64,000 bases of DNA from Paraperlucidibaca baekdonensis (GTDB lineage Bacteria; Pseudomonadota; Gammaproteobacteria; Pseudomonadales; Moraxellaceae), in contig NZ_QUNR01000003.1 of NCBI RefSeq assembly GCF_003387535.1, positions 62,001 through 126,000 of the forward strand. The letters are read 5' to 3'. The translations under genes and the position numbers were made by a program. Under the pieces are notes generated by a model, which searched no databases, was not told the origin of the DNA, and saw nothing but the letters and a program-made list of their open reading frames with translations. Positions 39,441 to 48,538 of the stretch are shown piece by piece. Each line of letters starts with the position of its first letter. Positions within the stretch are counted from its first letter, which is position 1.

Positions 39441-40754
39441 ATGCGTACAAAAACTGCCGCGTTGAGCGGCTGGGGTCGTTACCCAGAAGTCGATGCCAAC
39501 CTCGCGCGCCCCGAGCAATACCGTGAGCTCGCGGCGTGGGCGCAACAAGCCTCCATCGCGCGCGGCATGGGCCGTGCTTACGGCGATGCCGCCATCAGTG
39601 CGCGTGGCACCACCGTGCTCACCGAGCGCCTCGATCGTTTCTTAGGCTTCGATGCCGACACCGGCGTGTTACGTGCCGAAGCCGGCGTCACGCTCGATGC
39701 CATCTTGCACGCGGTGATGGCCAAAGGCTGGTTTTTGCCGGTCACGCCGGGTACACGCTACGTCACGCTCGGCGGTGCGATTGCCGCCGATGTGCACGGT
39801 AAAAATCATCACCACGTGGGCAGCTTTGCCAGCTGTGTGCGCGCCGTTGAGCTGTTTACCGCGAGCGGGCCAATGACCTGCTTGCCGGGCACGCCAGCCT
39901 TCAACGCCACGCTCGGCGGCATGGGCATGACCGGGCTCATTGGCGAGGTGGAAATTCAGCTCAAGCGCATTCCCTCCAGTGACATGCTGGTGCAGCATGT
40001 GCCAGCGGCCAACCTGCGCGAATCCATCGCCTTAATGCACGCTGCCGAGCACGACGACGAGTACACGGTGTCGTGGATCGACTGTTTGGCACGGGGGTCT
40101 AAACTTGGCCGCTCGGTGTTTATGCGCGGTCATCATACCGATGGCGCGCTCAGCGCTGGCCCGCGCGAGGCGAAAATCGGCTTACCGCTGAATGTGCCGA
40201 GCGTGGCGCTTAATCGCTATACCGTGGGCGCATTCAATGCCTTTTACTACCGCTGGGAAGGCCGCAAAACCAAGCCGTTTCGCTGCGGCATTGAGCCCTT
40301 TTTCTACCCGCTCGATGGCATCAAGCAATGGCATCGCCTCTATGGCAAACCCGGCTTCGTGCAATACCAATTTGTTGTGGCCAATGAGGCTGCTGAAGCC
40401 TGTATTGGCGATGTACTAAAAGCTGTCTCGTCAGCTGGCAATGCCAGCTTTTTAGCGGTGCTCAAGCGCTTTGGCGCGGCCTCCGATGGCCTCTTGTCAT
40501 TCCCCATACCGGGCATGACCTTAGCGCTGGATTTACCCCTGCGCGCTGGCACATTGGCCTTGCTCGATCGGCTCGATGCCATCGTGCTCGCCCATGCCGG
40601 CCGCGTGTATTTAGCCAAAGATGCGCGCCTCAGCGCCGCGAGTGTGCAGGCCATGTATCCGCGCCTGAGTGAGTGGCAGGCGATTCGCCGTGAACTCGAC
40701 CCCGATGGCCTGTTTGTCTCCAGCCTCGGTCAGCGTTTGGAGATGGCGCCATGA
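39441..40754 (+). CDS. FAD-binding oxidase, DprE1-like (decaprenylphosphoryl-ribose 2'-oxidase family)
   Basis: 437 aa. FAD-linked oxidase (PCMH fold). The FAD-binding ARGMGRAYGDAAIS and LGGAIAADVHGKNHHHVGSF closely resemble the flavin-binding stretch of mycobacterial DprE1. The C-terminal substrate domain ends SEWQAIRRELDPDGLFVSSL, as in this family. DprE1 oxidises the 2'-OH of polyprenyl-phosphoryl-ribose; the next gene is the matching reductase. First gene of the cluster, overlapped by 4 bases with the SDR gene. Confidence 0.85.
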   Translation: MRTKTAALSGWGRYPEVDANLARPEQYRELAAWAQQASIARGMGRAYGDAAISARGTTVLTERLDRFLGFDADTGVLRAEAGVTLDAILHAVMAKGWFLPVTPGTRYVTLGGAIAADVHGKNHHHVGSFASCVRAVELFTASGPMTCLPGTPAFNATLGGMGMTGLIGEVEIQLKRIPSSDMLVQHVPAANLRESIALMHAAEHDDEYTVSWIDCLARGSKLGRSVFMRGHHTDGALSAGPREAKIGLPLNVPSVALNRYTVGAFNAFYYRWEGRKTKPFRCGIEPFFYPLDGIKQWHRLYGKPGFVQYQFVVANEAAEACIGDVLKAVSSAGNASFLAVLKRFGAASDGLLSFPIPGMTLALDLPLRAGTLALLDRLDAIVLAHAGRVYLAKDARLSAASVQAMYPRLSEWQAIRRELDPDGLFVSSLGQRLEMAP

Positions 40755-41488
40755 CGCAAATTTTAATCGTCGGCGCTACCTCGGCCATCGCCCGCGGTTG
40801 CGCCTTTGCCTGGGCCAAGCAAGGCCAACGCTTGGTGCTCGCCGGTCGCGACATGGCCGAGCTCGAACGCATCAGCCGTGATATTCGCCTGCGTTTTGCC
40901 AGCCATGTGCAAGTTGCCGCGCTCGATCTCGATGATGCCGATCAGCTCAGCGCGCGCTGGGATGACTTGGAAACCGCACATGGCCACATGGACGGCGTGC
41001 TGATGGCGGCCGGCTGGATGCCCGACGACAGCGATGCCATGCGCCGCGACACGCCGGCATTGCAGGTGCTCGCGCGTAACTTCACTGGCCCCGTGGCATT
41101 GCTCAATGCCGCCGCCGATGCCTTCGCGGCGCGCAAACACGGGTTTATTGTTGGCATCGGCTCGGTTGCTGGCGACCGGGGCCGGCAAAGCAACTATGTG
41201 TATGGCGCCGCCAAAGGTGGCTTTAGCATTTATTTAGCCGGCCTGCGCAACCGCTTGTTTGCCGACGGTGTGTCGGTACTGACCGTGAAGCCGGGCTTTG
41301 TTGATACGCGGATGACTTGGGGCTTACCCGGCTTGTTTTTGGTCGCCGACCCCATGGTGCTCGGCGAGCAGATTGTCTCGGCGCAGGCGGCTGGCAAAAA
41401 CACGGTGTATCTGCCATCGTTTTGGCGATTGATTATGCTGATCATTCAGCATGTGCCGGAGTTCGTCTTTAAGCGATTGAAATTATGA
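40751..41488 (+). CDS. Short-chain dehydrogenase, DprE2-like
   Basis: 245 aa Rossmann protein. The cofactor motif GATSAIARG and catalytic YVYGAAKGG (Tyr-x-x-x-Lys) are present, with GSVAGDRGRQSN before the Tyr as in DprE2 relatives. It probably reduces the 2'-keto intermediate to polyprenyl-phosphoryl-arabinose, completing the epimerisation begun by the upstream oxidase. Overlaps both neighbours by 4 bases, which suggests coupled translation. Confidence 0.85.
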   Translation: MTQILIVGATSAIARGCAFAWAKQGQRLVLAGRDMAELERISRDIRLRFASHVQVAALDLDDADQLSARWDDLETAHGHMDGVLMAAGWMPDDSDAMRRDTPALQVLARNFTGPVALLNAAADAFAARKHGFIVGIGSVAGDRGRQSNYVYGAAKGGFSIYLAGLRNRLFADGVSVLTVKPGFVDTRMTWGLPGLFLVADPMVLGEQIVSAQAAGKNTVYLPSFWRLIMLIIQHVPEFVFKRLKL

Positions 41489-42096
41489 CGGTTATTGTTA
41501 AGCAACCGACCATCGTGGCGTTTGATTTTGATGGCACGCTAACGCGCGGCGAGTCATTTTTTCGTTGGCTGTGGTTTGTTACGCCGTGGTGGAAATTTAT
41601 TGGCTATTTTTTGCGCTGCCTACCGGTGCTGCTCGCCTATGTCACGCGCTTAATGAGCAACGACCGGGCGAAAGCTCGTGTCATTAGGATTTTTTTGCGC
41701 GGGCGCATGCGTCATCCGCTTGAGGTACGTTCGCGCGATTTTGCCACGCAGCAGATCGCCAAAACCCTTCGCCCCGAAGCCATGGCGCGTCTGCGCCATC
41801 ATCAAAAGCAGGGGCATCATTGCGTGTTGGTGAGCGCGACTTTGGCCTTGTATTTGCGGCCATGGGCTGAGCTGCACGGCTTTGAAGCGGTGTTGGCCAC
41901 CGAGCTCGGTGCTGATGCAGACGGCCGTCTCAGCGGCCAAATGGCCACACCAAACTGCTATGGACCTGAGAAGGCGGTGCGCCTGAAAGCGCATTTTGGC
42001 GTAGATCGTATTTTTGCCGCGTATGGCGATAGCCGCGGCGATCAAGAGATGTTGGCAATGGCCGAGCATGGGTTCTTAAAATTCAATGGCTTATGA
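41485..42096 (+). CDS. HAD-superfamily (subfamily IB) phosphatase
   Basis: 203 aa. DFDGTL near the N-terminus carries the nucleophile Asp, followed by ESFFRWLWFV; the Mg-binding YGDSRGDQEMLAMA lies near the C-terminus. A hydrophobic stretch (about 25-50) suggests membrane association. Its place in the cluster suggests it dephosphorylates the polyprenyl-phosphoryl-5-phosphoribose formed by the UbiA-type enzyme; in mycobacteria a different phosphatase family is proposed for this step. Its last 11 bases overlap the AT-rich gene. Confidence 0.78.
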   Translation: MTVIVKQPTIVAFDFDGTLTRGESFFRWLWFVTPWWKFIGYFLRCLPVLLAYVTRLMSNDRAKARVIRIFLRGRMRHPLEVRSRDFATQQIAKTLRPEAMARLRHHQKQGHHCVLVSATLALYLRPWAELHGFEAVLATELGADADGRLSGQMATPNCYGPEKAVRLKAHFGVDRIFAAYGDSRGDQEMLAMAEHGFLKFNGL

Positions 42097-43249
42097 AATC
42101 AAAAACTCTAATATATTGAGAAATAGTAGGCTGCCATATTTTTTTATCATTGCTATATTTATATCTCTGTTTTTATTGGTCTATTTTTTAAACATCAACG
42201 AAAGCCAACTAAGTAATTTTCGCTTTACTCAATACTTGTTTAACTATCAGAGCGGATTTAATAAAAGGGGGTTTGTTGGTGAGGTGCTTTTCCAGTTTGG
42301 ATTTGTTATAAATTATGAAAATGTTCAGATATTTGCCAACTATTGCATGGCAGTTCTCTCTATAGTTTTTTTTGCTGTAATCTATTATCCCTTTAAAGAT
42401 GATATTAGAAGTTTTGGTGCCTGCATTTTCGTTTTTTTGGCGTTTTTCGGTTCATTTTCAATGCAGCACTTTTGGAGTGATATAGGTCGCTTTGACCATT
42501 TGCAACTAATAATTGCAATTTCTTTACTATTACTTTTGAGCTTTAGCGTAAATATTTTTTCTAAAATCATTGTAGTGGCTTCTGTTGTTATTATTATATT
42601 AATTCATGAGGGTGGACTGTTCATGTATGCTCCACTGGTATTGTCTTTTTGGCTTTACAAAAGTGAAGAGCCAAAAGAAAAGTTATTTATTGTGCTACTT
42701 TTTTCGTGTTTGGTTTTTTTGGGATATATAATAAGTACAGAGGCAATTTACTATGATATGAGCTTTTATGAGCACGTGCTTTCTTTAGAGTCTAAATATG
42801 GAGGTAGGGTTAGCGAGTTGGCTGTGAGTATTTTGCATAATGGTAGCATTAGAGATAATTTTCTTCTAACCGTTAGAAATGGATTTTCTTCTGAAAGGCT
42901 TTATGAGAGCATTAAGGTGGCATTGTTTGTCAGTCCCCTAATGTTAGTATTTTTTAGAATTATTCGAGCGGATGTAAAAAATAAAAATGTTCGATTAAAG
43001 CATGTCTTCATATTATCAGCCTTTTCGCCATTATTAATTTATCCCATAGGCTATGACCATTTTAGGTGGTGGTCTATTTCTTTAACAAATCTTTTTGTTG
43101 CAACCTCTTTTGTGGCTGCAAATGATGAAAAATTTAAGATTCTTTTAATTTATTATTTTAATAAAAGTAAAATTACACTTGCTTCACTAATTGCTTGTTC
43201 TGTAGCATTCGGCGGTATGGGTGTTACTAATGCATTTCAAAGATTCTAA
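42086..43249 (+). CDS. AT-rich polytopic membrane protein, unknown
   Basis: 387 aa. About nine to ten hydrophobic segments (for example YFFIIAIFISLFLLVYFLN and KIIVVASVVIIILIHEGGLF) and an FRWWSIS-like loop near residue 335. GC is near one third by eye against about 58% on both sides. Not recognised; the topology would fit a GT-C-type glycosyltransferase or a polymerase acting on lipid-linked sugar, but no catalytic motif is certain. It starts inside the phosphatase gene and ends 23 bases before the UbiA gene, so it behaves as an operon member despite the foreign composition. Confidence 0.8.
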   Translation: MAYEIKNSNILRNSRLPYFFIIAIFISLFLLVYFLNINESQLSNFRFTQYLFNYQSGFNKRGFVGEVLFQFGFVINYENVQIFANYCMAVLSIVFFAVIYYPFKDDIRSFGACIFVFLAFFGSFSMQHFWSDIGRFDHLQLIIAISLLLLLSFSVNIFSKIIVVASVVIIILIHEGGLFMYAPLVLSFWLYKSEEPKEKLFIVLLFSCLVFLGYIISTEAIYYDMSFYEHVLSLESKYGGRVSELAVSILHNGSIRDNFLLTVRNGFSSERLYESIKVALFVSPLMLVFFRIIRADVKNKNVRLKHVFILSAFSPLLIYPIGYDHFRWWSISLTNLFVATSFVAANDEKFKILLIYYFNKSKITLASLIACSVAFGGMGVTNAFQRF

Positions 43250-43272
43250 ATTTAAATATATAGCTTTTTTAC

Positions 43273-44136
43273 ATGAATAAAATAATCAAACTCATGCGCC
43301 CACATCAGTGGGTCAAAAATGGCTTCGTACTCACCGGTCTAGTTTTCGGTCACGGCTGGGATGTGCCCGAGCAAGTGCAGGCGGTGTTGCTGGCGTTTAT
43401 TGCCTTCTGCTTGGCCTCGAGCTGCGTGTATGTATTCAATGACCTCGCCGATGCCGAGCGCGATCGCCAGCACCCCACCAAGCGCTTGCGGCCTATTGCC
43501 GCGGGCGCGGTCAGCCCACGCCAAGCTTTACTGCTGGCAGGCGTGCTGGCCGCCCTGGCGTTGAGCATTGCCTGGTCGGCGAATCCGCCGGTAGCGGGCT
43601 ATATTGCGGCGTATTTAGTGCTCAATCTCATTTACACGCACAAGCTCAAGCGTGTCGTGCTGCTCGATATTTTCTGCATTTCAGCGGGCTTTATGTTGCG
43701 CATTTTGGCCGGCACCGACGGCGTTGATATCCCGCCATCAAACTGGCTATTGTTTTGCGGCCTGTGGACCACGCTATTTTTGGGCTTCATCAAGCGGCGC
43801 GCCGAAATGCTTGCGCTCAATGACACCGCGGGCGGCCATCGCCGTGTGCTTGAGCATTATTCGGCAGGCTTACTCGATCAGCTCATTAGCATCACCTGCA
43901 TGGGCATGATCTTCAGCTATAGCCTCTACACCATGGATGTCGATGTGCGCCGCATTCACAACACCGACCAGCTGATTTTCACCGTGCCCTTTGTCATTTA
44001 TGCCTGCTTTCGCTACCTGTATTTGCTGCACCGCGAGGCCGGCGGCGGCGACCCGTCGCGCGAATTAATTCGTGATCCGCACATCTTAGGTGCTGGCTTG
44101 GGCTGGCTTATTATGACCTTATGGTTGGTGGCCTGA
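43273..44136 (+). CDS. UbiA-family prenyltransferase, decaprenyl-phosphate phosphoribosyltransferase-like
   Basis: 287 aa, about eight membrane helices. KLMRPHQWVKNGFVLTGLVFG matches the start of bacterial DPPR synthases (mycobacterial Rv3806c type), and VFNDLADAERDRQHPTKRLRPI has the Asp-rich motif. It would transfer phosphoribose from PRPP to a polyprenyl phosphate, the first step toward polyprenyl-phosphoryl-arabinose. Start at 43273 by family fit; its first 25 bases are still AT-rich like the preceding gene. The next gene overlaps by 16 bases. Confidence 0.85.
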   Translation: MNKIIKLMRPHQWVKNGFVLTGLVFGHGWDVPEQVQAVLLAFIAFCLASSCVYVFNDLADAERDRQHPTKRLRPIAAGAVSPRQALLLAGVLAALALSIAWSANPPVAGYIAAYLVLNLIYTHKLKRVVLLDIFCISAGFMLRILAGTDGVDIPPSNWLLFCGLWTTLFLGFIKRRAEMLALNDTAGGHRRVLEHYSAGLLDQLISITCMGMIFSYSLYTMDVDVRRIHNTDQLIFTVPFVIYACFRYLYLLHREAGGGDPSRELIRDPHILGAGLGWLIMTLWLVA

Positions 44137-45080
44137 TGACCTTAAGTTCTCGCCAATTGCGACTGCTGATGCTCTCGGTTGGCATCGGTGCGGCGGCGTA
44201 TTTGGTGTTTGCGTTGTGGTCGGGCTGGCGCGAAGTGCTTGCCGCCATGGCGCATATTGGCTGGCAGGCCTTGGTCTTGGCGCTGCTCCTCTCCTTGGTC
44301 AATTATGGTCTGCGCGCCGAGCGCTGGCGGCTCTATATCGCCAGCAATGATCACAGCATTTCTCGCCTAGATAACCTGCGCATCTACCTCGCCGGTTTCG
44401 CGCTGACCACCACACCCGGCAAGGCCGGCGAGCTGATTCGTGGCGTCTTTCTCAAGCCCTATGGCGTGACCTTCCACCACACAGCGGCGATGTTTTTCAG
44501 CGAGCGTGTCGCCGACTTAATCGCGGTATTGATCATTACCGCCGCGGGGTTGGCGCAGCTGCATCAGGGCGAAATTTATTATGTGGTGTTGGTGTTAGCC
44601 TTGCTGATTGGGCTGATGGTGTTGCGTACCACGTGGCCCGAGCGGCTCTTGCGGCACTATGGCGGTGAGCGCCAAGGCGTGCAGTGGCTGGCCAATGTGG
44701 CGGCCAGTAGTCGCGCCTTTTGGCGCGGCCGTTTGCTCTGGCAGGTGCAAGGTTTAAGCGTCGTGGCATGGCTGGCAGAGGGCCTTGGCGCATGGCTGGT
44801 GCTGCGCACGCTGATGCCTGACATGGCCTTTGAGATTGCGCTGTTTATTTATGGATTTTCCATGCTCATTGGCGCGCTGAGTTTTATGCCGGGTGGTTTG
44901 GGCGGTACTGAGGCGACGATGACCGGGCTCTTAGTGTTACAAGGCCTGAGCTTGCCGGAAGCGGTGGCGGCGACAGTGATCATTCGCCTCGCCACGCTGT
45001 GGTTTGCTGTGCTGCTTGGCCTGTTGGCGGTGTTGCGCCTGCCCAATCAAGCGTCTCATGCTAACGAATCGCACCAATGA
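44121..45080 (+). CDS. Flippase-like membrane protein (UPF0104 / lysylphosphatidylglycerol synthase transmembrane family)
   Basis: 319 aa, about eight helices. Signatures of the family are LTTTPGKAGELIRGVFL, SERVADLIAVL and GALSFMPGGLGGTEATMTGLL. Relatives sit in glycan clusters and are thought to assist lipid-linked sugar handling, here perhaps flipping polyprenyl-phosphoryl-arabinose to the periplasmic face. That role is inference. Overlaps the genes on both sides. Confidence 0.82.
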   Translation: MVGGLMTLSSRQLRLLMLSVGIGAAAYLVFALWSGWREVLAAMAHIGWQALVLALLLSLVNYGLRAERWRLYIASNDHSISRLDNLRIYLAGFALTTTPGKAGELIRGVFLKPYGVTFHHTAAMFFSERVADLIAVLIITAAGLAQLHQGEIYYVVLVLALLIGLMVLRTTWPERLLRHYGGERQGVQWLANVAASSRAFWRGRLLWQVQGLSVVAWLAEGLGAWLVLRTLMPDMAFEIALFIYGFSMLIGALSFMPGGLGGTEATMTGLLVLQGLSLPEAVAATVIIRLATLWFAVLLGLLAVLRLPNQASHANESHQ

Positions 45081-46711
45081 ATAACGCCGTGAATACAAAC
45101 GCCAAGCGTGGCCCCATGGCGCGCGCCCTGAGCCTGCAGGCGGCCTGGATCTACGCCGTTGTGGTGGCGATCAAAGTTGCCATCGCCTATGGCCTGCCAA
45201 TGACCGGCGACGAAGCCTATTTCGTGCTCTGGGGGCAGCACCTCGACTATGGTTATTACGACCATCCGCCGATGGCCGGCTGGCTTATGGCCATGCAGCT
45301 GTTGGTTAGCGACCATGCACTCTGGCTGCGGCTGCCGGGCCTGCTCACTGAGCTGATCATCGCGGCGGCGCTTTACGCCCTGTTGCGCCCGCATGACCCG
45401 GTGAAAGCCCGCTGGTTAGCGCTGCTGTTTACGCTCAGTCCATTAAGCCTGATCAATGTCTTTACGCTCACCGACACCGGCTGCATTTTATTTGCCGCGC
45501 TGGCCTTTGTGGCGGCAGCGCAGGGGCTTATTACGCAGCAACGGCGCTGGGCGGCGTTGGCCGGTGTGTGTTTGGGCTTGGCGTTTTTATCAAAATACTT
45601 TGCGGTGTTTTTAGGCCTCGGCTTTGTGGCGTTTTACGCGCTGGCGGGCCGCCGCTTTTGGCAGCATGGCGTGCTGCTGGTGCTGGTGGCCATCCCCTTT
45701 GGGCTGGTCAACCTGTATTGGAATTACACGCATTGCTGGTCCAACCTGCTGTTTAATCTGGTCAATCGCACGGCCGACAGCAACCTTGGTTGGCAAAGTT
45801 TGGCGACTTATTTAGCCATGATGGCCTATGTGATTTTGCCGCCGATCTGGTGGGCATTGGTGGCGGCGCAGCGCCAACGCAGCAGCCTCACGCCGGCCCT
45901 GCAAGCGGTGCTGAAACTCGCCGCGACATTGGCGTGGACGGCGGGTCTCGGCTTCCTTTGGGTAAGTCTCAGTAAAAGCATCGGCCTGCACTGGGTGCTG
46001 TGGTTCTACCCCATGGTCTTGGTGCTGCTCTGGCCATTGCCGGTGGCGCGCTTTATACGGCTCTCGGCACTGCTGAGCTGGATCAGTGTGGCGCATGTAC
46101 TGCTGTTGCTGGCCATTATTTATGCGCCGCTGTCGGCCTGGAAGCATCAGCCACGCGTACAATGGTATGTGCTCGCCATGACCGAGGCGCCGGCGATTTT
46201 GCAGCAGGCCCGAGCCGAGGCCGAGGCCTTGCAAGCCGGTGCGTGGCAGCCAGTGTGGGAGGCCGAAGCGGCGCGGCAGAGTTTAGGTGTGGATGCGTTA
46301 GTGCCCGAACCGACGGAGACGCCACGCGCGCTGGCGACGTTGAGTTACTCATCGGCCTCGGTACTGGCCTATCAGGCACGCGAGCCCGTGATGGTCATGG
46401 GCGAGGGGGCCAAATATGCTCGCTTTGATGACAGCTTGACCGATTTTCGGGCGTTGGCGGGCAAGCCCGTGCTGCTGCTCTTGAAAAAGCCCAATGAGCA
46501 ACCTCACGCCGAGCAATGGTTCACCAGCGCGCGACGCTTCACGGTGAATTATCGCGGCCACGCCTTTCATTTTCTCGCTGGCGAAGGCTTTCGCTACGAG
46601 ACCTATTTTGAGCAGGTGCTAATGCCCATTCGTGCGCGTTTTTACCAATTTCCGAGCTGGCTACCGCGCGGCGAGTGTGCCTTTACGTCGCGTTATTTTG
46701 CGCCAGAATAG
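45077..46711 (+). CDS. GT39/ArnT-like membrane glycosyltransferase
   Basis: 544 aa. GT-C fold: TGDEAYFVLWGQHLDYGYYDHPPMAGW-type first loop (the DE pair in TGDEAYF and HPP are diagnostic), roughly 11 helices and a periplasmic C-terminal domain (about 400-544). ArnT uses undecaprenyl-phosphate-linked aminoarabinose to modify lipid A. Because the cluster makes an arabinosyl lipid, this enzyme likely transfers arabinose to a surface acceptor that cannot be named from sequence. Its end overlaps the convergent EamA gene by 51 bases. Confidence 0.85.
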   Translation: MNNAVNTNAKRGPMARALSLQAAWIYAVVVAIKVAIAYGLPMTGDEAYFVLWGQHLDYGYYDHPPMAGWLMAMQLLVSDHALWLRLPGLLTELIIAAALYALLRPHDPVKARWLALLFTLSPLSLINVFTLTDTGCILFAALAFVAAAQGLITQQRRWAALAGVCLGLAFLSKYFAVFLGLGFVAFYALAGRRFWQHGVLLVLVAIPFGLVNLYWNYTHCWSNLLFNLVNRTADSNLGWQSLATYLAMMAYVILPPIWWALVAAQRQRSSLTPALQAVLKLAATLAWTAGLGFLWVSLSKSIGLHWVLWFYPMVLVLLWPLPVARFIRLSALLSWISVAHVLLLLAIIYAPLSAWKHQPRVQWYVLAMTEAPAILQQARAEAEALQAGAWQPVWEAEAARQSLGVDALVPEPTETPRALATLSYSSASVLAYQAREPVMVMGEGAKYARFDDSLTDFRALAGKPVLLLLKKPNEQPHAEQWFTSARRFTVNYRGHAFHFLAGEGFRYETYFEQVLMPIRARFYQFPSWLPRGECAFTSRYFAPE

Positions 46712-47566
46712 CGGGCTATCGAGGCACATCAGGGTGGCTAAAAAGATAATGACAATGCCCGCGACCGCCAAGGTCTCGGGCAGCTCATCCCACAATAGCC
46801 ACGCCCACAAGCCAGCAAAGACGATGGCCAAATACGCTGCTGGGCCAATGCGCCCCGCCGGCGCTAAGCTATAGGCGCGCGACATGGCGAGCTGACTAAA
46901 GGTCGCCAACACGCCGGCGCCCAACACCCACGCGTATTCGTGCAGGCTCAGGGCGCGCCACGCCCAGAGCATCGGGATGGCCGAGATGCACACCGAAATT
47001 AAGCTGAAATACAGCACGATGCGCGTGGTCGGTTCGCTGCCCGAGAGCGCGCGGACGGTGACAAACGCCATGGCCGCGAGCAGGCTAGCACTCATGCCGA
47101 CCACCGAGATAAAGCCCATGCCGGCGAGATCAGGCCGGCAGATCATCAGCACGCCGACCATGCCGAGACCGGCCGCAAACATCATGCGCGCGGTAATTTG
47201 CTCTTTTAAAAACAGCCAAGCAATGAGCGGAATAAATACCGGCGAGGAGTAGGTAAAGACCATCGCGCTGGCGAGCGGCAACTCCGCGATGGCGTAGAAA
47301 AAGCCATACATGGCGGCTAAACCCACCACGCTGCGCCACAAATGTTTATGAAATACCTGGGTTTTCAGCAGCGCGGTGCCATGTATTGCTAGCAGCGGCA
47401 GCAGCATCAATGAGCCGGTGAGATTTCGGAAAAATACGATGGTTTCGTTGTTGACCGTGTGCGATGCCTGGCGAATAAACACGCCCATGGTGGCGAATAA
47501 AAACGCCGACAGCGTGAGTAAGGCGAGGCCGCGCCAAATCGACTGCGGTGGGGCTTCATAACGCAT
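46661..47566 (-). CDS. EamA/DMT-family transporter
   Basis: 301 aa, ten hydrophobic helices in two EamA repeats. FVTVRALSGSEPTTRIVLYFSL in the linker area and the repeated GxxxG-rich helices are typical of drug/metabolite exporters. ATG at 47566 (MRYEAPP) is chosen; the open frame reaches 47743 without a start context. Divergent from rpsP. Function could be amino-acid or nucleotide-metabolite export; not assigned. Confidence 0.85.
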   Translation of the reverse strand: MRYEAPPQSIWRGLALLTLSAFLFATMGVFIRQASHTVNNETIVFFRNLTGSLMLLPLLAIHGTALLKTQVFHKHLWRSVVGLAAMYGFFYAIAELPLASAMVFTYSSPVFIPLIAWLFLKEQITARMMFAAGLGMVGVLMICRPDLAGMGFISVVGMSASLLAAMAFVTVRALSGSEPTTRIVLYFSLISVCISAIPMLWAWRALSLHEYAWVLGAGVLATFSQLAMSRAYSLAPAGRIGPAAYLAIVFAGLWAWLLWDELPETLAVAGIVIIFLATLMCLDSPLFWRKITRRKGTLAAR

Positions 47567-47735
47567 AGCGCAGCAACCATAAATAAAGGCGCGCAGGGTA
47601 GAAGATTCAGCGCCGCGCCGGACTAGCAAAGCCCCGCGTTTTCTCGTATTATCCGCGCCCATCTGTACATGGCCGATTTCCGTGGCGCCATGAACAGCAC
47701 GACTTACCACGGAAACCCAATACAGGTATTGAGCA

Positions 47736-47984
47736 ATGGTCACTATTCGTCTCGCCCGCGGTGGCGCTAAAAAACGTCCTTTCTATTCCATCGTGGTTGC
47801 CGACAGCCGCAACGCGCGTGATGGCCGCTACCTGGAGCGTGTGGGTTTCTTCAACCCAGTAGCCCGTGGCCAAGCTGAGCGCGTGCGCTTGGATTTAGAG
47901 CGCGTGGCGTACTGGATCAGCAACGGCGCACAGGCATCTGACCGCGTGGCATTCCTGATCAAGGAAGCGCAGAAGGCTGCTTAA
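47736..47984 (+). CDS. rpsP: 30S ribosomal protein S16
   Basis: 82 aa. Begins [20 protein letters not shown], a fully typical S16 start, with [21 protein letters not shown] following. First gene of the rpsP-rimM-trmD-rplS unit. Its stop is 3 bases before rimM. Confidence 0.97.
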   Translation: MVTIRLARGGAKKRPFYSIVVADSRNARDGRYLERVGFFNPVARGQAERVRLDLERVAYWISNGAQASDRVAFLIKEAQKAA

Positions 47985-47987
47985 GGC

Positions 47988-48518
47988 ATGGTTCCCGATC
48001 GCGAGTCCCTGATTCAGGTCGGGCATGTTCATACAGCTTATGGCATCAAGGGGTGGGTGTGGGTGATGTCCCGCACCGACCCTATTGCCAATATTTTTAG
48101 CTACGGCCCGTGGTATTTGGACCGTGGTGGTGTGTTGACTGAGGTGGATGTGCTGAGTAGCCGTCCGCAAGCCAAAGGCTTGGTCGCCCACTTGGCGCAT
48201 TGCCCCGATCGCAATGCTGCCGACGCTCTATTTGGTGCGGGTATTTGGGTGCCGAAAGCCGCCTTACCGACCTTAGAAGACGATGAGTATTACTGGTCTG
48301 AGCTCATCGATATGACGGTGGTCACTGAGCAAGATGTCTTGCTTGGCCGCATTCACGCCATGATGGAAACCGGCGCCAACGATGTCATTGTGGTGCGTGC
48401 CTGTGAGGGCAGCCTCGATGATCAAGAGCGTTTGCTGCCGTGGTTGCCGGGTCGCGTGGTGCGCTTTGTAGATCGCAACCAGCGCCGTGTGCGAGTGGAT
48501 TGGGATCCGACGTTTTAA
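47988..48518 (+). CDS. rimM: Ribosome maturation factor RimM
   Basis: 176 aa. Assists 16S rRNA processing and S19 assembly in the 30S head. N-terminal [21 protein letters not shown] and the PRC-barrel with [15 protein letters not shown] and [10 protein letters not shown] fit Rim[15 protein letters not shown] ends the barrel. The order rpsP-rimM-trmD-rplS is universal in gammaproteobacteria. Confidence 0.95.
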   Translation: MVPDRESLIQVGHVHTAYGIKGWVWVMSRTDPIANIFSYGPWYLDRGGVLTEVDVLSSRPQAKGLVAHLAHCPDRNAADALFGAGIWVPKAALPTLEDDEYYWSELIDMTVVTEQDVLLGRIHAMMETGANDVIVVRACEGSLDDQERLLPWLPGRVVRFVDRNQRRVRVDWDPTF

Positions 48519-48538
48519 GACCGATTCGGGAGAGCGCC

